A stretch of DNA of 64,000 nt from Hemicentrotus pulcherrimus (lineage: Eukaryota > Echinodermata > Echinoidea > Camarodonta > Strongylocentrotidae). Positions within the stretch are counted from its first letter, which is position 1, and each line of letters opens with the position of its first letter. The DNA lies in contig BEXV01000158.1 in NCBI GenBank assembly GCA_003118195.1, forward strand, positions 76,668 to 140,667. Direction: 5' to 3'. A program made the position numbers and the translations under genes. Positions 24,801 to 39,800 of the stretch are shown one piece after another. The notes under the pieces were generated by a model. That model was not told the origin of the DNA and ran no database searches. It was given only the letters and a program-made list of their open reading frames with translations.

Positions 24801-27800
24801 GACCAATGTAACAACTGAAGAAAATGTTATTATTACCAATTTAAAGAACAAATATGCGACCGATTAAAGCCCTCAAATAAATCCTGTCCTGGAAGAGTTC
24901 ATCCAAATCATGATTAGCAGCCAATGGCTTAATCGTTCACAATTTACAACAGCAAAAAAGTTTTGATTTAGCAGTTTGTTATAACGTGATCTACCAACCA
25001 ACCAATGTAAAAATATTTTGTAAAGTGTGATGACGCCACGAATACGTGAAAATACTATAGAAAAAAGTGGAAAAAGGGATATTTTGAAAAAAAAAAATGC
25101 CCTTAAAACACTGCATGAAAGCGTCACAGTGGCTGTATATATTCACTCTGTTTGTCCATTCCAAGTTTTGAGGCAATTGACCTTATCCTGACACGTATGC
25201 ATGCCTCAAGTCGGCAAGGGGCGAAGGTAAACGGTTTAACGTTAGACCTTTTCTTCACAGTTTATAAGCTTAGCCTGTATATGTATATCTGTCTTTTCTA
25301 GGCAACGTTCATCTACTTAAACAAAATGGGGAACTTTGGGAAGTTCTTTAAGTCTTTTATTTCTCTCCATACAGTGCGTTCCAGAAAAAAGGAAACCGAG
25401 AACTATCGATGTTTTATCATAACTTAATCAAAATTATAATTAATGAATGACACATATTTGTAAAGCTTAGATCCTCCTCTTTCATTGATGCAACTCACTT
25501 GAGGCATTTTTCACACATGAGTGATTCAAATAAAATTTGAAGAAAGGGTACAAAAAAGTCATTAGGCGAACGGTGTCTGAATGACATGCATTTCATAAAT
25601 ATCTAGTATCTCGCTGCCGCTGTACTTAATATATATTTGGAAAAAGGCAGAAAAAACTGTTCCTTAGCGACCTTTTAGCTTTGCATGTCGGCATCTGCGT
25701 ATACAAAAAAAAAGTTCATTTACTTCCGTAGAACAACAAACACGCCTTACGCCATTAAAGCAAAGGCCTAAGCCTATTTGGGGCAAAAAGCTGACGTCCC
25801 TGTACATCGTCGTTTTGCTTTGGCGCCCTTTTAGGAAAAGAAGCGATTTTTTTGTTTGTTACTCTTCCTACCCTAGGGTGATGCTGTCAACCTGTCAATC
25901 AATCTCAGGCTGAATAAATACATTTATCGCTTCTAAAAAGCCTTGAAGAAAGACTTTGAATGGGGACCGACGGCTGGCTTCTCTGTCTGAATATAGTCTT
26001 GTCTACTCTTTGCACACTGCCATTGAAAGTGGCTACTAATTTGCATTTTCTATCATCTGCGGTTTGTGCCCTTTCAGACCTCATACTAAGAAGATACATC
26101 GACAGACTACGAGTGGACCTTAGGGCTTGTAGCGTCAGTCATCGGTTTACAGAGCAGGGGCCAAGCGGCCGAAAAAGAATTAACTTCACGATGAAGTGGA
26201 CGATGTCGCTGCTTTGACGTTACCCAGACCATTCATGTTTGAAAAGTTATGACGTCGGATTCTTCTATAAATTCATTTCTATTGAGGTTAGATTATGAGC
26301 AAATACTCTCTATCTATTGTTTTCTTAGAGTGATAAGTTTTAAAAGTAGCCCTTTTTCCAAACTATGTACAAATACAAGCCTGTTTTGGCATGGATGACA
26401 TCATCCAGTAACCACCCACGAACAAGGGATGATTAATTTCATGTGGGGCCATCCATGCAATGGTTGAATCTTATTGGTCGATATATCGATGCTCCCACCC
26501 CTATCCTGAGAAAATGTTACATTGCCAATATCATTTCAAATGCGTTTCCGTGTGGTTTAGTAGGCTTTTTAATTGGTTGAATAAGCCTGTAGGGTAACTT
26601 TGTGTGCTACTGGAAATTTATTTAAGTTGTGTAATTCATGAAGTGCATGGCATTATTAATAAAATTGAATCTTCTTTTCTTCATTCCACTGCACCTGACA
26701 ATGAATGTGTAGGTTAACAAAGTTACTAGTGCATTACGTCTACAAAGACTCTTCATCATAGTTTGACAAGACTTGCATTGTTGGTCTAGCAACCTTGGGG
26801 GCAATACATCACGTTATACGTCATTTTAAATGAAAATAATTGCAAGACACAGACAATGTTAACAAAATTAGTGATGGAATTCTAAAGATGCTTGCAAAGT
26901 ATCCAGCCGGAGTTGAGAAGAGATTGGAAGGTGACAATGAGTCAAGGATAATCGTCAGTGTTGAATGACACCATCGTCTCCCGTATGACCCGCCAATATC
27001 TACTAAACCCAATCTTCAAAATTATTGGTAGTGTGTCCTTCAGGCATCTTGCTCATCGAATTGCGACCTCTCTTTGGTTGGTTTTTTGAGCTCCGTGAAA
27101 CCTCTCCTGTGGCTTGTCACTTCCACCCACTTCATCTTAACATGCCTTGTCGTTGTTCCCCAACCAGGAGATCACGACGGGGTCTTCAGGCTGTCTCATA
27201 CAGACGATCAAACTGAGCAAAATGATGCTAGCAGAGTTTTTGCGTGGCGCCAAGTTCCCGCGTATTTTGCATCAGAATGACGGTTTCGATCACGTGACAT
27301 TGTTTTCTCAAATGGCTTAAAACGGCGGGAGAGTAAACAAGGCACAATGAAATGACGGGAAAGATTTGAAGACATGACCCACATCATTCGGTCTGAATAA
27401 AAAATCCATGTCAAATTAGATAGGATAGAAGATAGGGCAGGAGGACGACAACTAAAAATACAAACATATTTTCTTCAAAATTGAATCAATGCAGGATGAT
27501 CTCTTTCTATCAGAGTATAGATAACGTTATAAAAAGCCCACCTCTCCCAAAATATCAATAACGAAATCATGCCGGGAGATCTTTTAGAACTGTACCTTTA
27601 ATAACTTTGAAAGGTTAAACTTAGAAAGATACATTTATTCAAAATAGAGCGGTAGAATTTGATGTAGGGTCGAGTATGAATAATTCAATAATCGGATTTT
27701 GTTTAGGATAATAGGAGGTAGGCTGGGAGAGAATGTGTCGAATTAAGTATTGAATTTCTCACTTGCTATGCTTTAATAAAACTATATAGACATTTGGCAC

Positions 27801-30800
27801 CTAGCTTTTGTCATTTAATCAATTGACGTGCAGTCGAAAGCCTCGGGCATTCTTCATGATCTAACTACCATAACTAAGAGAAAAATAGCTTCGTAGGCGG
27901 ATGATGATGTATTAAAATAAAGGTAATGCCCCATCTGCCGATTCGAGACTTCTCATATAATATCCAAGCTAGAAAAATAGCGGGAAATTTCACCCCTCCG
28001 GCACATTTCTTTGAGATAAAATGACCAGTCGGCTGCAAATCGGGCAAAATTGTGCACATTGCCGTTTTTTATATTTCAGACCAATTTGAGAAGTGTTTCC
28101 GATTCACAGACCTTCCAAACCCCATAGTTTAGTTTTATATTAAAACAGAACCTCAGAAATTATGGTGATGTCAATCATTTATATATATCTAACCACAAAT
28201 ACAGATTACTTTTCATACTTATTGTCGGATCTTAACTTGGCTGTAAGGGCTAACTTGGTTATTTTATTTGTTTAATTCGGTTGGGAGGTATTTTGATGAA
28301 CTTATCAGATTGCAGACTGTTCCTTGTTGTAGTGTATCCGCGTCAACAATGTAACACGATTAAGTTACATCGTGTTAGTAGGTAGGTAAAACTAAACATG
28401 TCAGTTAGTATAACAGGGGACAACTGACAAGCCGGAAGGACAACCAAACTGTCGCCATGGTTCGTAACGTCAAGTTCTACGATGCAATGTGCCTAGGAAC
28501 ACCAGCTGATGATACAATCAACTAATTAGCTCTAATTATACTTCTTTACCACCATGTCAGTAAATTAAAAAAATCATCACATTCCTAAGGGAATTCATAT
28601 TTTCTTGATTTGTCACTCAAATTAAAAGATAATTGCATAATCGTAACCTAAATTTGAATCCTTCTGGCAATTGAGTTAACAAATATTTCTCTATTTCCTT
28701 GAAATGCACTGTGCACTGATTACGGCTGCCGGCGCTAAAGCTAGGGTAATAATTTCCAAAGCTCTTTCGTTGCGCATAGAGACGTTGGTAATGTGATATG
28801 CACTATACAAGAACAAATTATCATTATTATTTTTTTGTATTATTAAAGGTACTATGTCCCTTTTGCAGACAACCTCAAATGTCGTAGAACTTTGCAGGAA
28901 TTATGAATATGTCATGTATGTCCTATCTGTGAAATTTAAACGTTAGCAGTGTCCTCATATTCAAATTATGCAAGGAAACCCGTTCACTTGCTAGAATTCA
29001 CTGTCAGACACTGTTGAGTGACTGACTGGCTTTTTTCTTCTTTCGTAATAACATACATGAAACGAGTTGTGGTACATGAGCATTTGTCTACATCAATAAC
29101 CCACTTCTTGTGATGGCCAAGATTAAACTGATTGAATCTTTGCGCAGCATAAAACGTATGACCATTTGGTACAATTGTCTGAATATCAAGACTATTACTT
29201 TTTGGCTCTATAGCCCTAAAGTCGATTTGACAACTGATAGTCGTTATTTTCACACTTGAAGAAATTTTCAAGCCCCACCTTTTTAGGGAAGTTCTAAATT
29301 AGTATTATCTTTCAAATGCAGTTGGAATTTAACTTTTTCATTTTTTGGGCCTGCAAATGGGACATAGTAGCGCAATATTAGTGTATTATGTTGAATATTG
29401 AATCGAAATGATGGTCTAAAAACTAATGTCTCTTAGCGTATTTAACCGATTTTATTTATTATACAGTATCAAACTATTTATTTTAAAAAGGATTCACAAA
29501 TTATGTTAAGTCTCTCTTGTAAAAATTGTCAGTCATCACTCCATTCATTTAAGAAGTAGTGTTTAATCCTAAAATACCTTGTATACAGCTATTTGTTTTG
29601 GATTGGCATCACATTTCTATTAATATTCCTAGCTATCATGTATATATTACAAATATCCCTATAAGAAAAAAAAAGTAGTTTAGTCCGAGTAAAATAAGCT
29701 CTATTGAATGACACCTGTTACAACATCTTGTCATTATATAAGTTTGAGAGTGGATTTATTTACGTAACTATTAAATATTAAGAAAGGTAAGGATATAATA
29801 AAGTGGAATTTACTGTGATATATATTCTTTGTGTCATAAATTTTAACCAAACTTAATGAAACTCACCCTTCAGGCATTCAGTATAAGGATTTACCTCTAT
29901 ATCTAAATAATCATTCATGAATACTGCAAACGAGACGGATAGCAAAAGAGAGACGGAGACCGCAAAGAAAATAAAATAGGTAGAAAAAATAACAAGTAAA
30001 AGAAGACGGAAACTGAGGGATGAAAGGATAGTGAGGGAAGAAGAAGAGAGAGAAAACGGAGAAAGCGAGCAGGAGGGAAAAGCTTACAGAAAAGTGAGAA
30101 ACATGGAGCGACATAAAGAGGGGTGGAATTATGCCACAAAGATGGAAATATGGGAGGGGGGTACACAAATAAGTTTTGTATCTTAATTCATAATAGATGA
30201 TACAAATCTGGGCCCCGTCTTACAAAGAATTGCGATCGATCGCAGTTTTGAAACAACGGTTCTCATTGGTTGATAGTGCGCGTGCTGTACAATACGCGCA
30301 TGTAACGATGATCTTCATAGGCCATTGCCATGTTGAGATTGATCTCAACTCTTTGTAAGACGGGGCCCAGGTTGGATAATCTGAATAGTAAAAATTAACA
30401 CATCTATTTGTAGCGTTTAAGGAGGGTTAATTTGTCCAATGTCACACTTTAAGCTTGTTCAGATGTGGCACGGTAAACACATCCCAAAAGCCGCCGCGGT
30501 TGTATTTTACGTGTCAATGAATAGAAACTGCGCGCAAAAACTTGCGCGAATTATTATTGTGCGCGTCATATCTAAACGAGCCTTAAAGACCAGCTATGGT
30601 CATGTGATTGCATTGTGAAAGAAACGTTGTGGAATCGATCAGAAAAGGTTAATCATCTAGCATCTAGCATCTGCAAGGTTCTGGAATCATCACAATGATA
30701 AGAAATTTGGCTCATCCTTCTTAAAGTTACAAGCACTATAAACAGAGAGATGTATATGGGACTACCCTATATCTCTCACAGACCATGAGACAAACAAGTT

Positions 30801-33800
30801 TACCAAATACATGAATTAGTAGGCGATTCCCGGCAGATTTTTATTATCATGTATTATTCAAAACATATTCTTTCACATGATTGGTAATGAGAGCTTCCAT
30901 TTCATTTTTGTTTTAAATGAGGTCGTTTCCAAAACTGGTCTTTACCTTTAACCCCTCTCCTGTCCTAGTTTACCACGACAGATAAAACGCATTACAGACT
31001 CTCAGCAAAAACATGTTAAATTGTGATTGACGTTTCGATCCCGATCGAAGCCGGCTAATCCTGATCTATGCCATAATGGACGATTTGACCATGTTCGAAA
31101 ATGGAATCAAAACATGTAGGTGTAAGATTAGATGTATAAAGTGCATTCTATTGCGTAAGGGGTATTGATTACAGTGAAGCTCTTCGCGTAATACGTGTCA
31201 AGAACAAATTGGTTTAATCTCTCGTAAGTGCTCCCACTCGATTTCGCAATGACTCACCCACGTGTAATCAATACAACGACTTAACTAAATTGTTAGACAA
31301 TGGGATAAACATAACGCGTCGCAGATTATGTTACCAAATATTTCCCCTGATAGTACGACAGAGAAACGTAGTAGTAATACTAGCAGAGATGTAGATTCAA
31401 TGACAACACTCGAACTCGAGGTGCTGTTAATAGCGGCGGGGGAAGTGTGAAGAGCAGCATAAATATCGTGGGATATACAAAGAAAATTAAGTCACCTCAG
31501 CTCCATCTAAAAGGCGAGGTGCTATAATGTCACTATAATAATCTCAAACAAAGAATCGAAGAAATGTTCAACTACGTAAAAACGACTCAAAAAGAATGTG
31601 GGTAAGAGTTGAATGACATGGGTATTGGTAGTCCCCCGACGGCTCAACCCCTACATTTCGACGGAGAAATTCGTAAAGAAAAAGAAGAACAAATCAAAGA
31701 GAAGAGAGGAAGAATAAAACTAAGAAGAAGGAGAAGAAGAAGAAGGAAAAGGGTTTGAATAAGTAAAAGAAGAGGAAGAAATAAAAGAAAAAGATAATAG
31801 AGGAGTAAATAATATAGAGTGTAAGAGAAAGAAAAAGAATACTCACAATATTTAACATTTTGCGATAACTCACCTTATAGACATCAAGGATTCCGCAGAA
31901 AGAATCAAACTCGGTGTAGAGACTATTGAGCATGTTAACCACCATGAAGGGTGTAGCGGTTGAGCAGATAGCAGTGAAGCCGACGATATCAGAGAACAAC
32001 ATAGACACACCTTCGACGGTCTGAGCCGGTACGGGTTCACCCCTCCAAAGTTTCTTGGCAACAGCCTCAGGGAAGATAAGGTTGAGAAGATCGACGTTCT
32101 TCTGTCTCTCTGAGTCGAGGTTACCACTCGCTTCCTCCACCTGCGACTTGAGCTTGTCCATCCGTTGCTTGAGACCATCCTGAGCCCTGCTTTCCTCTCC
32201 TACCAGGATCAGATCTCTGGTGGCATCGTGGATAGGGATATCAGCAAGGTAAAGACCTCGTCCTGTCAATTCCTCCAGCTTACCAACCCTTGGTGAGCCA
32301 AGGAACAGGATGCAGTCACTCTCGGGGACATAGATCATTTGACCTGTGACCTCTATCGCCTGCAGAAGATAAGTAGGAGAAGAAAAGAAAAGGAAAATTG
32401 CATGAATGCATGAATAAACGAATTCGCTGTACAGTTCTGTGCTGATAGAACAATATTATATAATACTTCAATCAGGAACTGACGCCCTTGTCCAACAAAA
32501 CGAAGTACCAAAAATACCACTTATGATATAGATGTACAATGTATTAAGAATTAAAAATAAACATAATATTTACATCGTTAAAGATATCTCATACTTAGGT
32601 CTCTACAACTTTAACAAAAGTAACATAAAAGTTTTGTTCTTGCTTTCAAATTCACTCGTATATTTAATATTTAATGTAGGGTGTAAATAGGCTTTTGAAT
32701 CGTGCTAGTGAACATAGCTAAGTTTGTTTTTCTCTTTAGAAGTAATCGTTTCAATGTTCATGGTCGAATTGTCTGAAATGTTGGAGTGTCAGACAAAAGA
32801 GCCGTCACACAAATTGATGATAAATATCTTATGACTTCTGCAATGTACAATTACTTCTTCAACATTGAATTATGAAATTTACCACATGTGATGGTGTTTA
32901 TATTTCTGACATTTACATACGATTAGATCTCATTTCTTGCATTCGAACTTTTACAGTTCAAGAAGTTGTTTGAACAATTAAATTCATCTCTCTTTAGGTT
33001 AAATTTACGAAAACAAAGTATACAATATAATTATGAACTGCACAGATTTTTCTCCAAACCATACATAAAGAATAAAACATTATGACAATCAGAATAATTA
33101 GGGATAGATTGATTTGGTATCAGTTGAGAAGTATGATGTATATGATTGATCCTGATTACATTTCGGTAACACCTAACGCTTTATCCAGGGGCAGTTCTTG
33201 TTTATACTACAAACCAGCAGCTGCCATTGCTTACTCTCTGTCACATTATATGTACAGGAAATATAGAAAAGAACAAAAGAATCATTTATTTTTCATAACA
33301 ACTAAGGAGTCAATGAACCCATTAGTAAAGGAGTCAGACACAGCGATTCGTAATTGCGACTGCGAGACATGAGAAACACTAACAATCGGGTATATGAAGG
33401 GCAAGGACCCTTCTTTTTCTCCTCCCTTTTACTTGACTTTCCTTTCACCATTATTAGCATCCTTATTATTGTTATTATCATAATAATAATAATAATAATA
33501 ATAATATCTAGTATTATTGTTATTATTATTAGTATCATATTATTTACACATCATCGTGCATATAACACCTATGGGCGGGTGGAAGGATGTCAACATACAC
33601 CACTTATAACGTACCATTACTCGCATTCCGTGGTATACCATACACACCAGAATGCGACTAAGCTGTGAATGCCAAATCTTGCCTGATTTAAAAGTAAAAG
33701 TAAACTTAGAAAACAAGAGAGTTTCAATGATATTTGATGTGATCACTTTACACGTAAACCCACCGGCTCAAACGCGTCCCCCATTTCTCACGTTTATTTG

Positions 33801-36800
33801 ACACGGAAATAAATTGGGATGGATAAAACGAAGTTTAGAGAGGTGTTTCCTTTGCCAAATCGAGGACCACGGGAAAGACAAATTGATCTGACATTGACTA
33901 AGGTCCCTAAACCCAAACGGTCCCCGGAGAACTCCGCACTGCTTGAGCAGCGAGCCCATTTATTGCATTAGTGTCTTTCTAAGCATCACACGTGCCATAT
34001 TCTACTGGCTCATAATAAACTTTATATCTGCGAAGGTTTGTACAATTAAAGTAAAAACATAATAGTAAGATCTTGCGACATAGGAAACTCAAGAAATGGA
34101 GGAAAATGCTCTCGTAGGTGTTATCTTTGCATTTGACATATGTTGCTGATCTCATTGGGTAGATTTACCATCAAGAAACACGCAATTATATAAAACAGTG
34201 TGATACTAAACATAGAAAGAAAAGAACAAAAGTTTATTAACTTTAGACAAAATCATATTAAAGTGAAAACTCTATATATCCGGAAACATTTGTTATACTG
34301 AAATAGCCATCAAAGCTAGTTTTATGATTCAATGATAGAGTAATTGTTTCTTAACAAATCCCAACTCAAATGAAAATTTGAATATCAAAACTTAAAAAGC
34401 AATCATCCATATTCACAGCCGTTGCGGAAATCTAGCGCAAAACAAATCTTGCTTCCATCCAGTTATCAAAACAAACAAAAGTAGAAAAAGACCGCAGACC
34501 CGGGCCGTTTGGGTCTCGGCTCTTCTTATTTTTCTCTCCCTAGTGCATCGTGGAAAATTAGAGGGGAAAAAAAAAATCGTAATTGGCAAATTGACACTTG
34601 GAAACCTCTTTAGATGCAAATTGGTGTCGATTGTAGGCCATCGACCGATCAATGTCGCTTGGGATTATTGCTCGCTTTAGTCCACGTGTCTTCTGACAGA
34701 CGACACATCGATAAGCATTCCCGCCAAAATGTCCAGGTCATTTACACATCAGACCTTGTCCAATTCCTAAGAGCCCCCTGACTGGAAGGTTAGCCCAGTG
34801 ATTGCGGATAAGACACGGGATGCCAGGGAAATGATTGGGAAGCCAGGTAAAGCAATGGATCAAAACAAACACCATGCGTTACCCTACACAATTTACATTA
34901 ATTTTGCATGAATTTGGGCGGGAAAAAGTTTTTTTTTTCTAATGCGGGGACCAAAGTTTCGATTTATCATAGAATAAGTTGGCTTGTATCTGGAAATTAA
35001 TATTAAGGTTCAAATTGTCTGACAGTATATTAACAGTACTTCTTCAAAAAGAAATGTTTAATATATGTGAAGGAAACATAATACAATTTGAATCAACCGA
35101 TGCTCTATTGGCTTCGTTAATTTTCTTAAAATGAGACAATTAATGAACTTAGTTACAAATTAAGTTTTCTTGACATTCGTATAATGATGTTAAATCACCT
35201 CTCTCATAATCAGCTTCTTAATGTGGAAGATTGGGGGTATATTGGTGCATTTACTAGTCTCTTAGGTTTCTACATATGCCACTGTCCACCCAAGTGTAAA
35301 TGGGTTTCTATACCGTTTTATAAACAACTCTGACATGGCTATGCTTGTTTATGAATATTAATGCTACGTCTATCTAAATTCTCATCGATTTAATTGATTT
35401 CACGTAAGAGTAGAAACTGTGGTTTGTCTATGCAAGGAAATAGTACCCGCTGCAAAATATATGATATAAAAAAGAACCATTTATACGTCATATCGTGTAC
35501 GGAAAGTAGCATCAAGATCTAACCCAGCTGCTACCATGTGTGGTCATTTTGATTTCAAGCTCGGGTGGACAGAATAATGGACCAAACGTAAAAAAGGAAA
35601 TGACAGAAATTTGAAAGCATCTGCTCTATTACTGTCGACTGTGGATGGGTTGAAAAGCAGACGAAACAGTTTAGATTACTGGCCGGTAAATGTCAAACAT
35701 TGGGGTTATTTAAGAGCGCCAAGTTCGATCACAATGTTTACGTATAAACGGAGTAGATTTGGAAAGAGGAAATGGCAGCTCGGCACGTGTGCAGGCCAAG
35801 CCACAGGCATTTACCACAATACATCACACAATTCTAGGGCATAAATCTCAAAGCATAAAGGGGCCTCGTCTTGTCAATGATTAACACGAAAGAGATAAGA
35901 ACAGAGGACGTTTCGATGTGACTTCAGCTTGCCTCTGCGGGCAAACATCTGGCCTAATGACTGATATTTAAGCAAATTGTGTCAATTTCAGGATAAAAAA
36001 GAAGCTTATCCCTTTAAAAGACTGTGATTAATCTAATTATCGGTAGATTTTGAGGAGGTATGTCGTCATAAGACCCTGGAGATGAGACGAGACGGTATCT
36101 CACATGTCATCGGGCTTAACATGATGGTCACTCGTAATTGCAGATGCACCCTTCTCCAAATCGAAAGAAAAAAATCTGTAGCGTCAATTTAAATCGTCCC
36201 GAGTGCTTGGAGCTGAAAAGAGCACATCACAGGTCGAGGGAGCGGATAGGGTGTTAAACCGAATCAAAATTGGCTAGATGAAATGCCAAGTGTTGGGAGT
36301 ATGATTCTCCTCAGGGGTTTACTTGGTTGTTCACCTTCTAACCAATATCCAACCACTACGGACTGCTTGATCATGGCTCCATCAACCGCTCAGCTCACAC
36401 ACGTTTACTTAGGTGATGAGACCAAGATAATTTGCTTGTCATTGAATATCCAATTTACACCGGACGGGGCGTATCGCTTTCAAAACTCCTCGCCAAATTT
36501 CATTATCATATTTGGTTGCAAGAAATGCTGAGAAAAAAAGGAAAATTCGAGTGCTTACTCAAGATGACAGAGAGAGGACATTATTGTGCCTAATTAGCAA
36601 ATCAATTCCAATAAAATAATATTGTCTGGCGCCTAAAGTATTGAAATACTTTGAGTCACGTGCATGCACACGATTTATATAGTCAGAATTTAGATATGTT
36701 GCAATTTGGAAAAAACAAACACGCCGTTTCTTAATAAAATTAATCACAGTCAGGAACATGTTTTTCTTTTCTTTTTAAAGAAGTTGGAACAAAAATCATA

Positions 36801-39800
36801 TTGCCTATTAAAATAAGGTGGAAAAAGCTAATTGTTGTCAGAGATATATCATCGGGTAAAGAGAAGAGTGAAATGAACTTCATTTTGATTCATTGCTGTT
36901 AAGTTCAATAGCTGACTCGCATTCTAATGACAGTGAAAGCTGGTTCATATCATGGAAAGTCAAAATAAAGCAATATATAAAATGCATACACAAATTCGCG
37001 TTGGAACCAGTAATACGAGATGAAAAGTACAATCTCCAAAAGGTCCGGGTTGACACCCGTAGTCAGCCTGTAAGATAAATCACTGGTCTTGTATTGATGG
37101 TGTGGAATACAGATGAGCATCTTCCTCCATGAAAACATGTTTCTGTCTCCTGAGAGTCAAGCTGAGAACATACAGCATCAATCTTTATACTCAGTCCTCT
37201 CATCTATCTAGTTCACAATAGAACCATGACATTCATACAAATCTCAATTCACTTGAACGATTCCCCTTCAACGCGTTATGACTCGAATCATTAAGGTTTT
37301 GAGAAAGTAACCACATTCCAATAGACTTTCATGGATTTCTAAAAAAAATATGAAATGGATAAGTGAACGTTGGTTACAATTTGGTACTTATATCTCCATA
37401 ATCCCTACCAAAATAAACATCCATGTCATGAAAATATATCACCACGTCCCGAGACCCTCCCACTCGATCACTATAAGGGGTCGTATCTAGTATGCCTATA
37501 TTTCATAGTCGTAACACCTTCATAATGTCACCTCATAAAAATGGACATGTATTAATCTACGGTAGATGTGGACTCACCGGCGGGGAAAGAGAAAATAATT
37601 GCACACGGTAAGTATCATATATATGGCGGATTAAAGGGGATCATTAAAGGTACTACGTCCCTTTTGCAGCCAACATCAAATTCTGTAGAATTTTGCAGGA
37701 ATTATGAATATGCCATGTATGTCCTATCTGTGAAATTTGAACATTAGTAGTGCTTTAAAAAAAAAAAAAGTTTAACTTCTAGACTTCAACGTCAGACACT
37801 CCTGAGTGACGACTGACATCTTTTTGCTTCGGTAATAACAAACATAAAATGCGTTGTCACAGGTACATGAGCATTTTTTCTACATCAACAACCCCCTACT
37901 TGTAATGGCCAAAATTAAACTGATTGAATCTTTGTGCAGCACAAAACGTACGACCATTGGGTAAAAGGGTCTAAAAATCAGATGATTAATATAGTGATTG
38001 CAATCACTTAAGTCGATTTGACAACTAATGGTCGTTATTTCCCACTTAAAACCAGTTTCAAGCCCTTTAGTTTTAAGGGAAGTTCTAAATTAGTATTGTC
38101 TTTCAAATGATGTTGGAATTTAACCTTTTCCCTTTGTATCGGCCTGCAAATGGGACATAGTACGTTTAAAGGTGGAAATGATATTGCGTGAATTTAGATA
38201 TCGGTCGATACGACGAGATAAACCTACCCTATCTAGCGATAATGAAAGATGGCAAAAATATACCACTTGACAACATTTCCGGTTTTATAATTATAAATAT
38301 TTATCCTATTTCAAAAAAATATTCATCAGAATTGTTGAAGAGCAGAGTGACCCAAATTCACTTTAAATTTACGGAATGATGAATTCTTAAACTCTTAAAG
38401 AATACCAACATAGTGATAGGGATATTTACTTCAAGACGAGATAACATATTTCGTCGTTTGGCTTCGGTTGAGGAGACAAAAACCTTATAATGAAAAATGA
38501 AGATATGATATATGTAAACTTTTCTGGTTTTAACAAAAACATCTAACCTATTCAAAAACATATATAAAAGGATCGCTGACAGGCAAAATGACCCAATTTT
38601 CATGATCAATCTACATCAGAACGAATGACCTGAATTTCAGAATCAATCTAAAAAAAGGATGAATATATTCAACTGTAAAAAGGATGTCACGATAGTGACT
38701 GTACTTACGGGAAAATATATTACCTGAACCCAAGTTTACAAAAAGCGGGGCTATATCATAATTAATTTCCAAGAACCGTTGATATCTGAAACGGCAAAGA
38801 AATATCAATGAAAAGTCATCAAATCTGTAATATTTTATGAAGGCTGTAATCAAGTCGAAGAAGTTGAATTATGAAAAAGACATTTTATTCAGTGTATTGC
38901 TTTGTATTTTTACGAAAATATTCTCCAAGAAATATTACTATAATTTTTTTTTTAATAACCTACCTAGATACTTTTGGATCCTTATTTCTTGTTTGCATTA
39001 AACATTCTTTTTGTGAAATAAATTCAAATTTCTACTGTTTCAGTAGCCTAATTTACCAGTGTCTGATACTTTGTTTTCGTTATGTCCATTTTAGATAAAA
39101 TATAATTCCACCAAATTTGAAAATCTATTAATAACTCTTTTGAGGTTACTCGAAGAAAAATCCATTGATTCAAGATGAAATACTCGTATGACTATGCAGC
39201 GATCTGATGTAAATGTGATTGAATATGTAAATGTAAGATTTTTTAAATGTAGAAATGTATTTATGCTTTTTCACCGAATGCCATGATGCTCCAATTCTAC
39301 CACTTAAGATGATTTGACTTAAAAAAATAATAAAATTGAGAATGTCCATAACCCAAAGCTCGTGTATAAGGGAATTTGAGCAAAGCCGCTGTGTCCATTG
39401 ATGAGTTCACCCTCAGTGATCCCTAGCCAGGTATCTGAATGATGAAACTGTCATAAAAAGGACAATGCCATCACAGTAAGAGGCATCCACCCGAGGCATC
39501 GAATGAAAATAAATGACTGTGGGATAATCAGAGACTTTAGCGCATGAATTGAGCGAAAGTTCTATCACATTCTAAATTTAGAGGATTAGCGGCTGCCCTG
39601 TACGTCGCGCTATGTATAACTGGACGGGTCCATCGCATATGCTTTGCGCCTATCTCTGAATATATCTTTCTACTTGACTTGTCTTGTCCTTGAACGCTGG
39701 GTAAGACCTCATCATCGGGAGATTCCTCATCCTATACAGCCACCCCTTCTGCTTGGCGGCATCATCTACATCTCATATTAGTCTCTTCTACTAAACTCAT

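Larger units (their letters stand above)
20444..31873 (-). other. Intron E-F of the cyclase gene, 11,430 bp
   Basis: GT...AG intron. Its contents are a CT tract at the acceptor (plus-strand GA, 20448-20522), duplicated SINE-like segments (20856-21001, 21411-21556), a 55-bp foldback (23185-23239), a regulatory-looking cluster (27245-27360), a 525-bp ITR element (28844-29369), a purine-rich tract (29928-30165), a 163-bp MITE (30208-30370), a further element (30582-30950) and a purine-rich tract next to the donor (31674-31850). Other parts show only short chance frames. Confidence 0.92.

Noticed and set aside
33302..33668. Isoleucine-rich frames on both strands
   Set aside because: Translation of a TAA/ATT microsatellite.
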